64,000 bases of DNA from Clostridium sp. E02 (GTDB taxonomy: Bacteria; Bacillota; Clostridia; Lachnospirales; Lachnospiraceae). The stretch is taken from assembly GCF_003833015.1 (NCBI RefSeq), contig NZ_RJLQ01000004.1:62001-126000 (forward strand). Direction: 5' to 3'. A program made the position numbers and the translations under genes. The notes beneath the pieces are model-generated. The model ran no database searches. It was not told the DNA's origin and saw only the letters and a list, made by a program, of their open reading frames with translations. Shown one piece after another: positions 1 to 8,532 of the stretch; the stretch's first letter is position 1; the number at the start of each line of letters is the position of its first letter.

Positions 1-315
1 ACTCTGTTATATGCATCCATGTGCCATGGCGCAGTAGGCGGTGTGTGTACAGCTGCCAACTTTATGCCGGAGCTGATTACCGATGTATACAACAAATATA
101 TAGCAGGTGATTTCGAAGGCTCTCTGGAAGCACAGTTTAAATTAAATCCGGTCCGCCTCTCCATGGATCCAGCAAGCTTCCCGGTAGCGGCTAAGGATAT
201 GGCAAATTTAAGAGGAAGAAACGTAGGACTTCCTTATAAACCCAATCTTGCCACTTCGGAAGGACCGGTATTAAACCAGATCAGAAAAGAGATGGAAACG
301 GCAGGGCTGATCTAG
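1..315 (+). CDS. DapA-family aldolase/dehydratase, C-terminal fragment
   Basis: The reading frame is open from the first base of the window and ends in TAG, so the gene is cut on its 5' side. The visible 104 residues look like the helical C-terminal part of the dihydrodipicolinate synthase/N-acetylneuraminate lyase family: a Gly-rich stretch followed by a run of helices and a final QIRKEM-type helix. The catalytic Lys and Tyr lie outside the window. Glycerate kinase and two glucarate dehydratases follow, so the likely role is cleavage of 5-keto-4-deoxyglucarate to pyruvate and tartronate semialdehyde, or its dehydration/decarboxylation. The family assignment is fairly secure; the substrate is inferred from context only. 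Confidence 0.65.
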   Translation, partial: TLLYASMCHGAVGGVCTAANFMPELITDVYNKYIAGDFEGSLEAQFKLNPVRLSMDPASFPVAAKDMANLRGRNVGLPYKPNLATSEGPVLNQIRKEMETAGLI

Positions 316-401
316 TTATAAGGAGAAAAAGGCAGGCTGGTGGCTGTAAATAGGCTGCCAGCCTGTTTGTTGGATTTTGGTGTAAGAGGAAGGGGTAGAC
401 G

Positions 402-1544
402 ATGAAATTTTTATTTGCATCCGATTCATTTAAGGGATCTTTAGCATCGGAAGAAATTGTAAAAATATTGACAAAAACAGCCAAAAGCATTTTCCCAGAC
501 TGTAAGTGTAGCGGAGTCTCGGTTGCGGACGGAGGCGAAGGGACGATAGAGGCGGTAATCAATGCCATGAACGGCCAGATTAAATCAGTTGCAGTACATG
601 GTCCTCTTATGGAAGAGACAACGGCAGTGTACGGAGTATTTGATGGCAGCCATGCAGTCATTGAGATGGCAAAAGCTTCCGGACTTCCCATGGTTCCGAC
701 AGAAAAGAGAAACCCTCTTTACACCACGACGTTTGGGACTGGGGAACTGATCAAAGCAGCTTTGGATGAGGGCTACAGAAACATTGCCATTGCAATTGGC
801 GGAAGTGCCACCAATGACGGTGGTATGGGAGCCATGACTGCTCTTGGTGTGAAATTCCTTGATAAAGCTGGTAATCAGCTAACTGGTTACGGCACTGACT
901 TGGGAAACGTAGACCGTATTGATGTAAGTGGACTTCATCCGGCTGTGAAAGAGACGGAATTTACTGTAATGTGTGACGTTATAAATCCACTGACCGGTCA
1001 AGACGGCGCCACCTATACCTTTGGGAAGCAAAAAGGAGGAACACCTGAGATGCTTGAACGGTTGGAAAATGATATGAAGTCCTATGCAGAAAAGCTCTTA
1101 GAACTGACTGGCATTGATGCAGATCAAATACAAGGAACGGGAGCAGCCGGAGGTCTCGGTGCCGCTTTAAACGTATTTTTAAATGCAGATATGAAATCAG
1201 GAATCGAAACGGTTCTGGATCTGATTCAGTTTGATTCCCTGTTAGAGGGGGTAGATTTAGTCATTACGGGAGAAGGCAGAATGGATGGACAGTCGGTTTT
1301 TGGTAAGGTTCCAAGTGGAATTGGGATGCGGTGCAAGAAAAAAGCCATTCCCGCTGTTGCTATTGTGGGCGGAATGGGAGATGGGGCTGAAAAAATCTAT
1401 GAATTTGGGATTGAGAGCATAACCACGACCATTCAGGCGGCAATGCCTATAGAAGAGGCAATGGAGCGGTCGGTGGAACTGTACGAGAAAGCAGCACAGC
1501 GTACGTTTCGTATGTTGAGAGCAGGACTGAATTTGAAGGAATAA
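402..1544 (+). CDS. garK: Glycerate kinase (GarK/GlxK family)
   Basis: A 380-residue protein of the usual length for glycerate kinase type I, which phosphorylates D-glycerate with ATP in the cytoplasm. Family hallmarks are visible: an N-terminal FASDSFKGSL segment, VADGGEGT near residue 47, the GGSATNDGG loop, a GTGAAGGLGAAL loop, and VITGEGRMDGQS near residue 285. The ATG is preceded by AGGAAGGGG. In aldarate catabolism, glucarate or galactarate is dehydrated, cleaved to tartronate semialdehyde, reduced to glycerate and then phosphorylated, so this gene fits the two downstream dehydratase genes. The tartronate semialdehyde reductase is not in view and may lie upstream. Confidence 0.93.
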   Translation: MKFLFASDSFKGSLASEEIVKILTKTAKSIFPDCKCSGVSVADGGEGTIEAVINAMNGQIKSVAVHGPLMEETTAVYGVFDGSHAVIEMAKASGLPMVPTEKRNPLYTTTFGTGELIKAALDEGYRNIAIAIGGSATNDGGMGAMTALGVKFLDKAGNQLTGYGTDLGNVDRIDVSGLHPAVKETEFTVMCDVINPLTGQDGATYTFGKQKGGTPEMLERLENDMKSYAEKLLELTGIDADQIQGTGAAGGLGAALNVFLNADMKSGIETVLDLIQFDSLLEGVDLVITGEGRMDGQSVFGKVPSGIGMRCKKKAIPAVAIVGGMGDGAEKIYEFGIESITTTIQAAMPIEEAMERSVELYEKAAQRTFRMLRAGLNLKE

Positions 1545-1572
1545 AAAGGGGATAGGAGAACAGGAGGGGAAA

Positions 1573-3480
1573 ATGGAACGGATCGCGATTCTTCTTCCAA
1601 GACAGACCATTTTAGAATATGCGAAGAACATATTAGAAAAAGAAAAGGTAGAGGTTCAGATTTTAAAGGTAGTGGATAACTCCAATGCGGTTGTAGAGGC
1701 CAAAGAGGCAATAGAAGCAGGTGCGCGTGTTATTATTGCCAGAGGACTGCAGGCTACCCTGATAAAAGAGAATCTAAATATACCGGTTGTGGAAATGCCC
1801 ATTACTGTCCGTGAGATCGGATTTATGATTCTCAAGGCCAGAAATGTGCTGAAAAAGGTCCATCCATCCATCGGAATTGTAGCATTTGAAAATATGTTTG
1901 AAAGTCTGGAGCAGTTAGGAGAGCTGTTTGATTTTGAACTTCATTTTTATAAACTGAAAGAGCTGGAAGAGACAAGAGGATTGGTAAGCCAGGCAATCAA
2001 AGACGGAGTGGATTTAATCATCGGTGGAGTAAAAACCAATCAAATCGCTTTTGAGATCGGCTTTCCCAGTCTGTTTATTGAATCAGGAGAGGAATCCATC
2101 CGCAATGGGCTGAGGCTGGCAGTTCATATGCTTGAGCTTGCAGAACAAGAAAGGCAGAACAAAGCCCAGATTGATACGCTTCTTGATACATCCTTTAGCG
2201 GGATTATTAAAATCAATGCTTATCAGGAGATTGTGGCAGTCAACCGGGTGATTGAGCAGCTTTTGGTAAAACCTTCCAGCGAAATCATCGGTTTTCCCAT
2301 TGATAAGGTGTTTACCGGTATAGATTTAGAAAGTATAGAGGGGATCTTAAGCGGAAGGGAAGAGCTTTACTCTACTTCCTTTTCCATAAAAAATCACTTG
2401 TTAATGGTGATCGGAGCCCCCATTCAGTATGACGGACATTATAGCGGAGCTATACTGACCTGCCATAAAGTACGCCCGGCAGGGCAGGGAGATGCGGAAG
2501 GCACTGGGGGTAAGTTTGTAAACGGTTATCATGCAGGACACAACTTCTACCATATCCATAGAGAGTCAGGAGAGATGAAACGGTGCATAAAACAGGCAAG
2601 GTCCTATGCCATTTCCAGGAATCCAGTTTTAATTTATGGAGAAACGGGTACGGAAAAAGAAATTCTTGCAGAGGCCATCCATAATAACAGTCCACAAAGA
2701 GGAGGTCCGTTTGTCAATATCAATTGCAGTTCCCTTACACCGGAGGAGCAAAAAGAGGTTCTGTTTGGTTTTGGAGAGGAGAACAGGAAAAAACCAAAAG
2801 GTGCTCTGGAAGCGGCAGCTTTTGGAACCGTATTTTTAGAAGAGGTGGATCGGTTATCCATAGAGTGTCAGTACCTGCTTTTTAAAGCGGTTCGTGACAG
2901 GCTATTCTGGGACCGTGATTCTATGGTAAAGCGTGTTTTGTCTGTCCGTTTGATTGCATCTGCAGGAAAAGAATTGGGATTACTTGTAAAACAAGGAAGA
3001 TTTCGGGAGGATTTCTATTTTTTTCTATCCGCCTTAAAGATTTCTCTGCCTCCGCTGCGGAAGGAGCCAGAGGAAATCCGACGCTTTGCCGGGCTTTATC
3101 TTAATAAATATAACTCCGCCTATTCCAGATATGTGAAGATCAGTGATGCTGCCTTACATGTAATGGAGGAATATTTCTGGGAAGGAAATCTGCTGCAGCT
3201 GGAATGCTTTTGCGAACGTCTTGTGCTCACGGCTCACAGAAGAAAAGTGGAAGAGGGGATGGTGCAGAATCTTTTACAGGATCTCTACCCTCTTATCAGG
3301 GAGGAGAATGAAACAGGTCAGACCGTAAGAAGTCAGAATCCAGAAGCTCTCCGCATTGAAATGTTGCTGGAACGCTGCGGAGGAAGAAGGTTTGAGGTGG
3401 CGGAAGCAATGAAAATCAGCACGACAACCTTGTGGAGAAAGATGAAACGTTACGGGATTGGAAAAAAGTATGAATTATAG
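1573..3480 (+). CDS. PrpR_N/PAS/AAA+ transcriptional regulator with degenerate sigma54 motifs
   Basis: A 635-residue regulator. Residues 1-190 resemble the PrpR N-terminal effector domain, about 200-300 look PAS-like, 330-530 are an AAA+ sigma54-activator-type domain, and the C-terminus carries a Fis-type helix-turn-helix (EVAEAMKISTTTLWRKMKRY). The AAA+ core is abnormal. Walker A reads GETGTEKE (356-363), with Glu where Gly is usual, and the GAFTGA loop that contacts sigma54 is replaced by unrelated sequence around 399-412. A Walker B-like VFLEEVD remains. It starts 28 bases after glycerate kinase behind AGGAGGGG. It probably controls the neighbouring aldarate genes, but sigma54-independent action or loss of function are both possible. 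Confidence 0.8.
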   Translation: MERIAILLPRQTILEYAKNILEKEKVEVQILKVVDNSNAVVEAKEAIEAGARVIIARGLQATLIKENLNIPVVEMPITVREIGFMILKARNVLKKVHPSIGIVAFENMFESLEQLGELFDFELHFYKLKELEETRGLVSQAIKDGVDLIIGGVKTNQIAFEIGFPSLFIESGEESIRNGLRLAVHMLELAEQERQNKAQIDTLLDTSFSGIIKINAYQEIVAVNRVIEQLLVKPSSEIIGFPIDKVFTGIDLESIEGILSGREELYSTSFSIKNHLLMVIGAPIQYDGHYSGAILTCHKVRPAGQGDAEGTGGKFVNGYHAGHNFYHIHRESGEMKRCIKQARSYAISRNPVLIYGETGTEKEILAEAIHNNSPQRGGPFVNINCSSLTPEEQKEVLFGFGEENRKKPKGALEAAAFGTVFLEEVDRLSIECQYLLFKAVRDRLFWDRDSMVKRVLSVRLIASAGKELGLLVKQGRFREDFYFFLSALKISLPPLRKEPEEIRRFAGLYLNKYNSAYSRYVKISDAALHVMEEYFWEGNLLQLECFCERLVLTAHRRKVEEGMVQNLLQDLYPLIREENETGQTVRSQNPEALRIEMLLERCGGRRFEVAEAMKISTTTLWRKMKRYGIGKKYEL

Positions 3481-3482
3481 GG

Positions 3483-3510
3483 GGATTGCAAAATATTGCA
3501 ATCCTTTTTT
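3483..3510 (+). terminator. Rho-independent terminator after the regulator
   Basis: A perfect 9-bp stem (GGATTGCAA / TTGCAATCC) with an AATA loop is followed directly by six T. It separates the regulator gene from the glucarate dehydratase genes, so the latter need their own promoter. Confidence 0.85.
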
Positions 3511-3642
3511 CATTTTTTGAAAGATTAAGAAAGTTCACAAAAAAAAAAAAGATGGTTGGTATGTCTGCCAATAGAATGAGCGCTAACATATAGGTATAAT
3601 TAATTTGAGTTTCAAGATGAACTGTTAGAAAGGAGTGTAAAA

Positions 3643-4971
3643 ATGACACCAGTAATAACTAAAATGGAAGTATATCCAGTAGCTGGAAAAGATTGTATGG
3701 AATTAAATTTAAGCGGAGCTCATGCGCCGTTTTTCACTAGAAATATAGTAGTTCTGTATGCAGACAATGGTGAAATGGGGGTAGGGGAGGTACCAGGAGG
3801 AAAGAAAATCACAGATGCACTTTTAGAGTGTGCTCCCCTTGTCACAGGCACGAAAATCAGTGAATATAAGAGCATGCTTTTAAAGGTGAAAGAGCATTTA
3901 GATTCCAAGGGTGAAGCAGATGTGAGAGGGAATCAAACCTTTGATTTACGTACAGGAGTCCATGTACTCACTGCGATTGAAGCCCCTTGCCTGGATCTTA
4001 TGGGTAAATATTTAGAGGTGCCGGTATGTGAGCTTTTAGGAGAAGGAAAGCAGAGAGACAGCGTGCGTATGCTGGGCTATTTATTCTTTGTTGGAGACAG
4101 GAACAAAACGGATCTTCCCTATGACTCTGAACCGGATGCAGACTGTGAATGGCACCGGATCCGTCATGAAGAGGCATTGACTGGTGAGCAGATTGTAGCG
4201 CTTGCAAAAGCAACCAGAGAAAAATACGGATTCCAGGATTTTAAGCTGAAAGGCGGTGTACTTTCTGGAAATGAAGAGATGGATGTAATCCGGGAATTAA
4301 AGAAAGCATTCCCGGACGCACGTATTGACTTAGATCCCAATGGAGGCTGGCTCCTTGAAGAGGCAGTGGAGTATGTAAAAGGGATGCAGGGGATTTTAAC
4401 CTACTGTGAAGATCCCTGCGGAGCAGAGGGGGGATATTCCGGCAGAGAGATTGTGAGTGAATTCCGCCGACGTACCGGTTTCCCTACTGCAACCAATATG
4501 ATTGCAACGGACTGGAGAGAGGTGGGACATTCCCTGGAATCCCAGGCAGTGGATATTATTCTGGCTGATCCCCATTTCTGGACAATGAACGGTTCAGTCC
4601 GCGTAGCGCAGATGTGCCACGATTTCGGTTACACCTGGGGAAGCCATTCCAACAACCACTTTGATATTTCCCTTGCCATGTTTACTCAGGTAGGTGCAGC
4701 TGTGCCGGGAGAATACAATGCACTTGATACCCACTGGATCTGGCAGGAGGGGATTGAACGCCTGACAAAAAAACCTCTTAAAATTGTAAACGGCTGCATT
4801 GAGGTACCAAAGAAGCCAGGTCTTGGTATCGAAGCGGATATGGAACAGATTAAGAAGGCTCACCAGCTGTATCTGGATCACTGCCTAGGAGGAAGAGACG
4901 ATGCTATGGGGATGCAGTATTTAATTCCAGGATGGAAATTTAATCCAAAAAAACCTTGTCTTGTTCGTTAA
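3643..4971 (+). CDS. gudD: D-glucarate dehydratase (enolase superfamily)
   Basis: A 442-residue protein that matches remembered E. coli GudD along its whole length. It dehydrates D-glucarate to 5-keto-4-deoxyglucarate using Mg2+. Visible active-site features are [13 protein letters not shown] near the N-terminus (equivalents of Asn27 and His32), QTFDLRT, the KLK catalytic pair in FKLKGG (around residue 204), the metal ligands in DPNG, EDP and ATNMIATDW, and the catalytic His in [10 protein letters not shown]. It starts behind AAAGGAG. A TATAAT hexamer with GG before it lies 43 bases upstream, without a clear -35. It is the more canonical of two adjacent paralogues. Confidence 0.93.
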   Translation: MTPVITKMEVYPVAGKDCMELNLSGAHAPFFTRNIVVLYADNGEMGVGEVPGGKKITDALLECAPLVTGTKISEYKSMLLKVKEHLDSKGEADVRGNQTFDLRTGVHVLTAIEAPCLDLMGKYLEVPVCELLGEGKQRDSVRMLGYLFFVGDRNKTDLPYDSEPDADCEWHRIRHEEALTGEQIVALAKATREKYGFQDFKLKGGVLSGNEEMDVIRELKKAFPDARIDLDPNGGWLLEEAVEYVKGMQGILTYCEDPCGAEGGYSGREIVSEFRRRTGFPTATNMIATDWREVGHSLESQAVDIILADPHFWTMNGSVRVAQMCHDFGYTWGSHSNNHFDISLAMFTQVGAAVPGEYNALDTHWIWQEGIERLTKKPLKIVNGCIEVPKKPGLGIEADMEQIKKAHQLYLDHCLGGRDDAMGMQYLIPGWKFNPKKPCLVR

Positions 4972-5018
4972 TTTGACGGATTATTACTGTTTCTTATTGT
5001 TACAATCGGTATTAATTA

Positions 5019-5048
5019 TTGGATTTATAGTACAACCATTGGTATAAT
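5019..5048 (+). promoter_or_regulatory. Candidate sigma-A promoter for the second gudD
   Basis: TTGGAT and TATAAT are separated by 18 bases, upstream of the second glucarate dehydratase gene. The same GGTATAAT string occurs at 3593-3600 upstream of the first gudD, so each paralogue may have its own start site. The -35 box is a weak match. Confidence 0.45.
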
Positions 5049-5105
5049 GTATAGGAAAGTAAGAAATATAGTAATAAAAATATGCAATATGGACAAAGGA
5101 AGGAA

Positions 5106-6467
5106 ATGAATGGTATGGAGTACTCAGGAACACCGGTTGTTACAGATATGGAGGTTATTCCGGTAGCAGGTTATGACAGTATGCTGATGACGTTGAGTGG
5201 AGCTCATGCACCGTGGTTTACCAGAAATTTAGTGATCTTAAAGGACAGTGCTGGAAATACAGGAATCGGTGAGATTCATGGAGGAGATTATACCTGTGAA
5301 GCATTAAGAAGCTGTACCCCTCTGGTAGTTGGTCAGCAAATTGGAAAATACCGAAGTATTTTAAATTCAATACATAAAGCAGGAACAAGAGCAGAGGATG
5401 ACGATGGAGAAGGAATACAGACCCTTGATATCAGCAAGCTGAAGTTTGTTGTAAAAGCAGAATGGGCCATTGAGTGTGCACTTCTTGATCTTTTAGGTAA
5501 ACATTTGGGACTTCCCATGTGTGAGCTTTTAGGCGATGGAAAGCAAAGGGATCAGGTTGAGACTCTGGGGTATCTATTCTATGTCAGCGAAAAAGAAAAG
5601 GCTTCGCCGGAGCTTTCCTACCTGAATGAAAGTGATAGCAAGGATTCCTGGTTCCGCCTTCGTCGTACAGAGATGCTTACCCCCAAACGGATTGTAGAGC
5701 AGGCCAATGTGCTACACGATAAATACGGATTTAAAAACTTTAAACTCAAAGGCGGAGTGCTTAAGGGCACGGAAGAGATGGAAGCAGTTCGGTCGCTGAA
5801 GCAGGCATTTCCGGAAGGTCGGATCAATATAGATCCCAACGGGGCGTGGAGCTTAAAGGAAGCAATTGAGCTTTGTAAACCAATGGAGGGAATTTTATCC
5901 TACATAGAAGACCCGTGTGGTCCGGAATCTGGCTACTCTAGCAGAGAGATAATGGCAGAATTTAAAAATGCCGTTAACCTTCCGGTAGCGACCAACATGA
6001 TCGCAACAGACTGGAGACAATTTTATCATTCAACAGCATTGAAAGCGGTGGATATCGTTCTTGCAGATCCTCATTTCTGGGGATTTGGAGGGAGTGTGCG
6101 TATGGCACAGATTTTAAATGACTGGGGACTGACCTGGGGAAGCCATTCCAACAATCACTTCGATATTACTCTGACTGCTTTTGCTCACGTGGCAGCTGCA
6201 GCACCGGGAAATCCAACAGCACTTGATACCCACTGGATCTGGCAGGATGGACAAAATCTTTTAAATGATACTCCATCTATTAAAAACGGTTATTTAGAGG
6301 TGCCTGACAGACCGGGTCTGGGTGTGACCATAAACATGAAGCAGGTTTTGAAGGCGAATGCTCTATATAACAGCCTTTCATCCCATGACAGGGATGACGC
6401 TCTGGCTATGCAGTACTTAATACCTGGCTGGAAGTATGATTGTAAAAAACCTGCATTGGTAAGATAA
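5106..6467 (+). CDS. Glucarate dehydratase paralogue (GudD/GudX-like)
   Basis: A 453-residue enolase-superfamily protein, clearly homologous to the gene before it. The catalytic set appears intact: [32 protein letters not shown] and [10 protein letters not shown]. It differs at substrate-side positions. The Asn of NLSGAHAP is Thr (LMTLSGAHAP), and QTFDLRT is replaced by QTLDISK. This suggests a different aldarate, for example galactarate, idarate or another epimer, rather than simple duplication; a GudX-like low-activity role is the alternative. The chosen ATG follows AAGGAAGGAA; an ATG nine bases downstream is equally plausible. The transporter genes follow 17 bases later. Confidence 0.85.
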   Translation: MNGMEYSGTPVVTDMEVIPVAGYDSMLMTLSGAHAPWFTRNLVILKDSAGNTGIGEIHGGDYTCEALRSCTPLVVGQQIGKYRSILNSIHKAGTRAEDDDGEGIQTLDISKLKFVVKAEWAIECALLDLLGKHLGLPMCELLGDGKQRDQVETLGYLFYVSEKEKASPELSYLNESDSKDSWFRLRRTEMLTPKRIVEQANVLHDKYGFKNFKLKGGVLKGTEEMEAVRSLKQAFPEGRINIDPNGAWSLKEAIELCKPMEGILSYIEDPCGPESGYSSREIMAEFKNAVNLPVATNMIATDWRQFYHSTALKAVDIVLADPHFWGFGGSVRMAQILNDWGLTWGSHSNNHFDITLTAFAHVAAAAPGNPTALDTHWIWQDGQNLLNDTPSIKNGYLEVPDRPGLGVTINMKQVLKANALYNSLSSHDRDDALAMQYLIPGWKYDCKKPALVR

Positions 6468-6484
6468 AAGGAGGATGTCAGTCA

Positions 6485-6982
6485 ATGTTTATTAAAAAAT
6501 ATGGGGATATGATTGTTGGCGGATTTTTAATGATTTTATCTGCTGGAATGATAATTATGGCAAAGATGCTTCCCAAATCAACAATTATGGATATCGGACC
6601 GGATTTCATGCCTATGTGCATCGGTATTGTGACCTTTGTTCTGGCTGCAGCTCTGGTATTCTTTAATATTATAAATTTTAAAATGAGATCAGCAGAAGCA
6701 GAAAAAATGGAAAAGGAAGAGCTGGATTACAAACGTATGCTCACTAGTTTTATCCTTATTCTGATCTATGTTTATTTACTTCAGCCTGTGGGTTTTATTG
6801 TTACTACGATTCTTTATTTACCTTTCCAGATGTATGTGCTGGCTCCTGATGATAAGAAGAAAAAAAAGGATATGATACAGTTAGCAGTAATCGCTGTTAT
6901 ATTTACCTTTGTTGTATTTTTCTTATTTCGGTATGGATTCAAAATCATATTGCCTGCTGGTATATTCACCATTAATTTATAG
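6485..6982 (+). CDS. tctB: TctB-family small membrane subunit, tripartite tricarboxylate-type transporter
   Basis: A 165-residue membrane protein with about four hydrophobic segments: one N-terminal helix, one near 40-60, and a pair in the C-terminal half separated by a Lys-rich cytoplasmic loop (DDKKKKKD). This is the TctB pattern. TctB is poorly conserved, so identification rests on topology and on the adjoining large TctA subunit. It lies between the second glucarate dehydratase and TctA, 11 bases before the latter, in an evident operon. The substrate is probably an aldaric acid, by context. Confidence 0.82.
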   Translation: MFIKKYGDMIVGGFLMILSAGMIIMAKMLPKSTIMDIGPDFMPMCIGIVTFVLAAALVFFNIINFKMRSAEAEKMEKEELDYKRMLTSFILILIYVYLLQPVGFIVTTILYLPFQMYVLAPDDKKKKKDMIQLAVIAVIFTFVVFFLFRYGFKIILPAGIFTINL

Positions 6983-6993
6983 GAGGGGAAGTT

Positions 6994-8514
6994 ATGAACG
7001 CATTATTTTCATTAGGTAACGCTTATGCAAGAATCCTTACTCCGTCTTCTCTTCTGCTTATGGCAGCAGGAGTGTGTGTCGGAATTATATTTGGTTCCAT
7101 TCCCGGTTTATCAGCTTCCATGGCTGTGGCATTGTTTTTGCCCCTTACCTTCAGCATGTCTCCTTCCGTGGGTATGAATATGCTGGTTGCTGTTTATATC
7201 GGTGGCATTTCAGGAGGTCTGATCTCTGCGATTCTTCTTAATATGCCAGGTACGGCTTCCTCTATTGCAACCTGTTTTGACGGACATCCCATGGCAAAGA
7301 ACGGGGAGGCAGGAAAAGCACTTGGGTATGGAATTGTATTTTCCTTTATAGGGTCAATCTTTTCCTTTCTTGTACTCACGTTCTGTGCTCCGCTTCTGGC
7401 GGATATTGCACTTAAGTTTACTCCTGCTGAGAACTTTGGAATTTCATTTTTTGCACTTACTATGGTTGCGGTGCTGGCCTCTGGCTCCATGTTAAGAGGT
7501 GTACTGGCGGGAATGCTTGGACTGATTTTTGCCCTTGTGGGAATGGCTCCTATCGACGGAACAGCCCGTTTTACGTTTGGCTCAAGTTCACTTATGGCTG
7601 GTTTTGATACGCTTCCTACGCTGATTGGTATTTTCGCTATATCAGAGATTCTTATAACAGCGGAATCCATGGGGCATGGGAAGATAGATGTAATTAAGAT
7701 GAAGCCAATCAAAGGTTTTGGCTTTACATGGAAGGATTTTATTTATCAGATACCCAATGCCATTCGTTCCGCGCTAATCGGAACCGGAATCGGTATTCTG
7801 CCTGGAATCGGAGGAAGTACTTCAGGAATGCTTTCTTATGTAACTGCGAAAAACATGTCAAAGCATCCGGAAGAATTCGGAAAAGGCTGCCCGGACGGAA
7901 TCGTAGCGACTGAGACAGCCAACAATGCCACCATCGGCGGAGCTATGATCCCGCTTTTGGTTCTTGGAATACCCGGAGACGGAGTAACTGCTATGATGCT
8001 TGGGGGATTTTTGATCCATGGATTATCGACAGGACCTCTTCTGTTTGTGAAAAATGCAGATGTGGTATACGGAATCTTTGCAGCCTGCATGATCTGTGTT
8101 ACCCTGATGTTATTAATTGAGTTCTTTGGAATGAGGGTATTTGTACAGCTTTTAAAGATTCCAAAGCATATGTTAATGCCTTTGATCCTGGTTCTATGTT
8201 GTGTGGGTGCTTATGCAACCAACAACCGGATCTTCGACGTACAGTCCATACTTTTATTCGGACTGGTAGGATACTTATATCATAAGTTCAGACTGCCAAC
8301 TACACCATTTGTATTATGCTTTCTCATAGGAAAAATGCTGGAGACATATCTCCGAAGGGGAATCATGCAGTACAAATCATTTGGAGCCTTTTTCCAGAGA
8401 CCGATTTTCGACGCATTCTTTTTTGTCGCTATCGGGGTAGTGGTTTGGTCAGTTTATAAAGAATACAAGATGTACCAAAACAAAAAGGGAGTAAAGGCAG
8501 CTGAACAATCATAA
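6994..8514 (+). CDS. tctA: TctA-family large membrane subunit, tripartite tricarboxylate-type transporter
   Basis: A 506-residue, very hydrophobic protein of standard TctA length with about 10-12 membrane segments. Typical conserved stretches are visible: GIIFGSIPGLSASMAVALFLPLTF near the N-terminus, YIGGISGGLISAILLNMPGT, and the internally repeated counterpart GIGILPGIGGSTSGMLSY with TANNATIGGAMIPLLVLGIPGD. These Gly/Pro-rich twin motifs define the family. It forms the ion-coupled permease with TctB and is fed by the TctC binding protein encoded next. The order B-A-C differs from the commoner C-B-A order. Confidence 0.93.
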   Translation: MNALFSLGNAYARILTPSSLLLMAAGVCVGIIFGSIPGLSASMAVALFLPLTFSMSPSVGMNMLVAVYIGGISGGLISAILLNMPGTASSIATCFDGHPMAKNGEAGKALGYGIVFSFIGSIFSFLVLTFCAPLLADIALKFTPAENFGISFFALTMVAVLASGSMLRGVLAGMLGLIFALVGMAPIDGTARFTFGSSSLMAGFDTLPTLIGIFAISEILITAESMGHGKIDVIKMKPIKGFGFTWKDFIYQIPNAIRSALIGTGIGILPGIGGSTSGMLSYVTAKNMSKHPEEFGKGCPDGIVATETANNATIGGAMIPLLVLGIPGDGVTAMMLGGFLIHGLSTGPLLFVKNADVVYGIFAACMICVTLMLLIEFFGMRVFVQLLKIPKHMLMPLILVLCCVGAYATNNRIFDVQSILLFGLVGYLYHKFRLPTTPFVLCFLIGKMLETYLRRGIMQYKSFGAFFQRPIFDAFFFVAIGVVVWSVYKEYKMYQNKKGVKAAEQS

Positions 8515-8532
8515 AAAAGGAGAGCAAAAACT

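Noticed and set aside
281-691. Antisense frame overlapping glycerate kinase
   Set aside because: Glycerate kinase motifs on the plus strand are unambiguous and no ribosome site supports the reverse frame.
3481-3642. Sigma54 (-24/-12) promoter before gudD
   Set aside because: No GG-N10-GC arrangement with TGGCAC/TTGC similarity was found; only a TATAAT hexamer is visible.
7194-7712. Open antisense frame of 172 codons within tctA
   Set aside because: It lies fully inside a certain gene on the other strand, has no ribosome site and mirrors the codon pattern of tctA.
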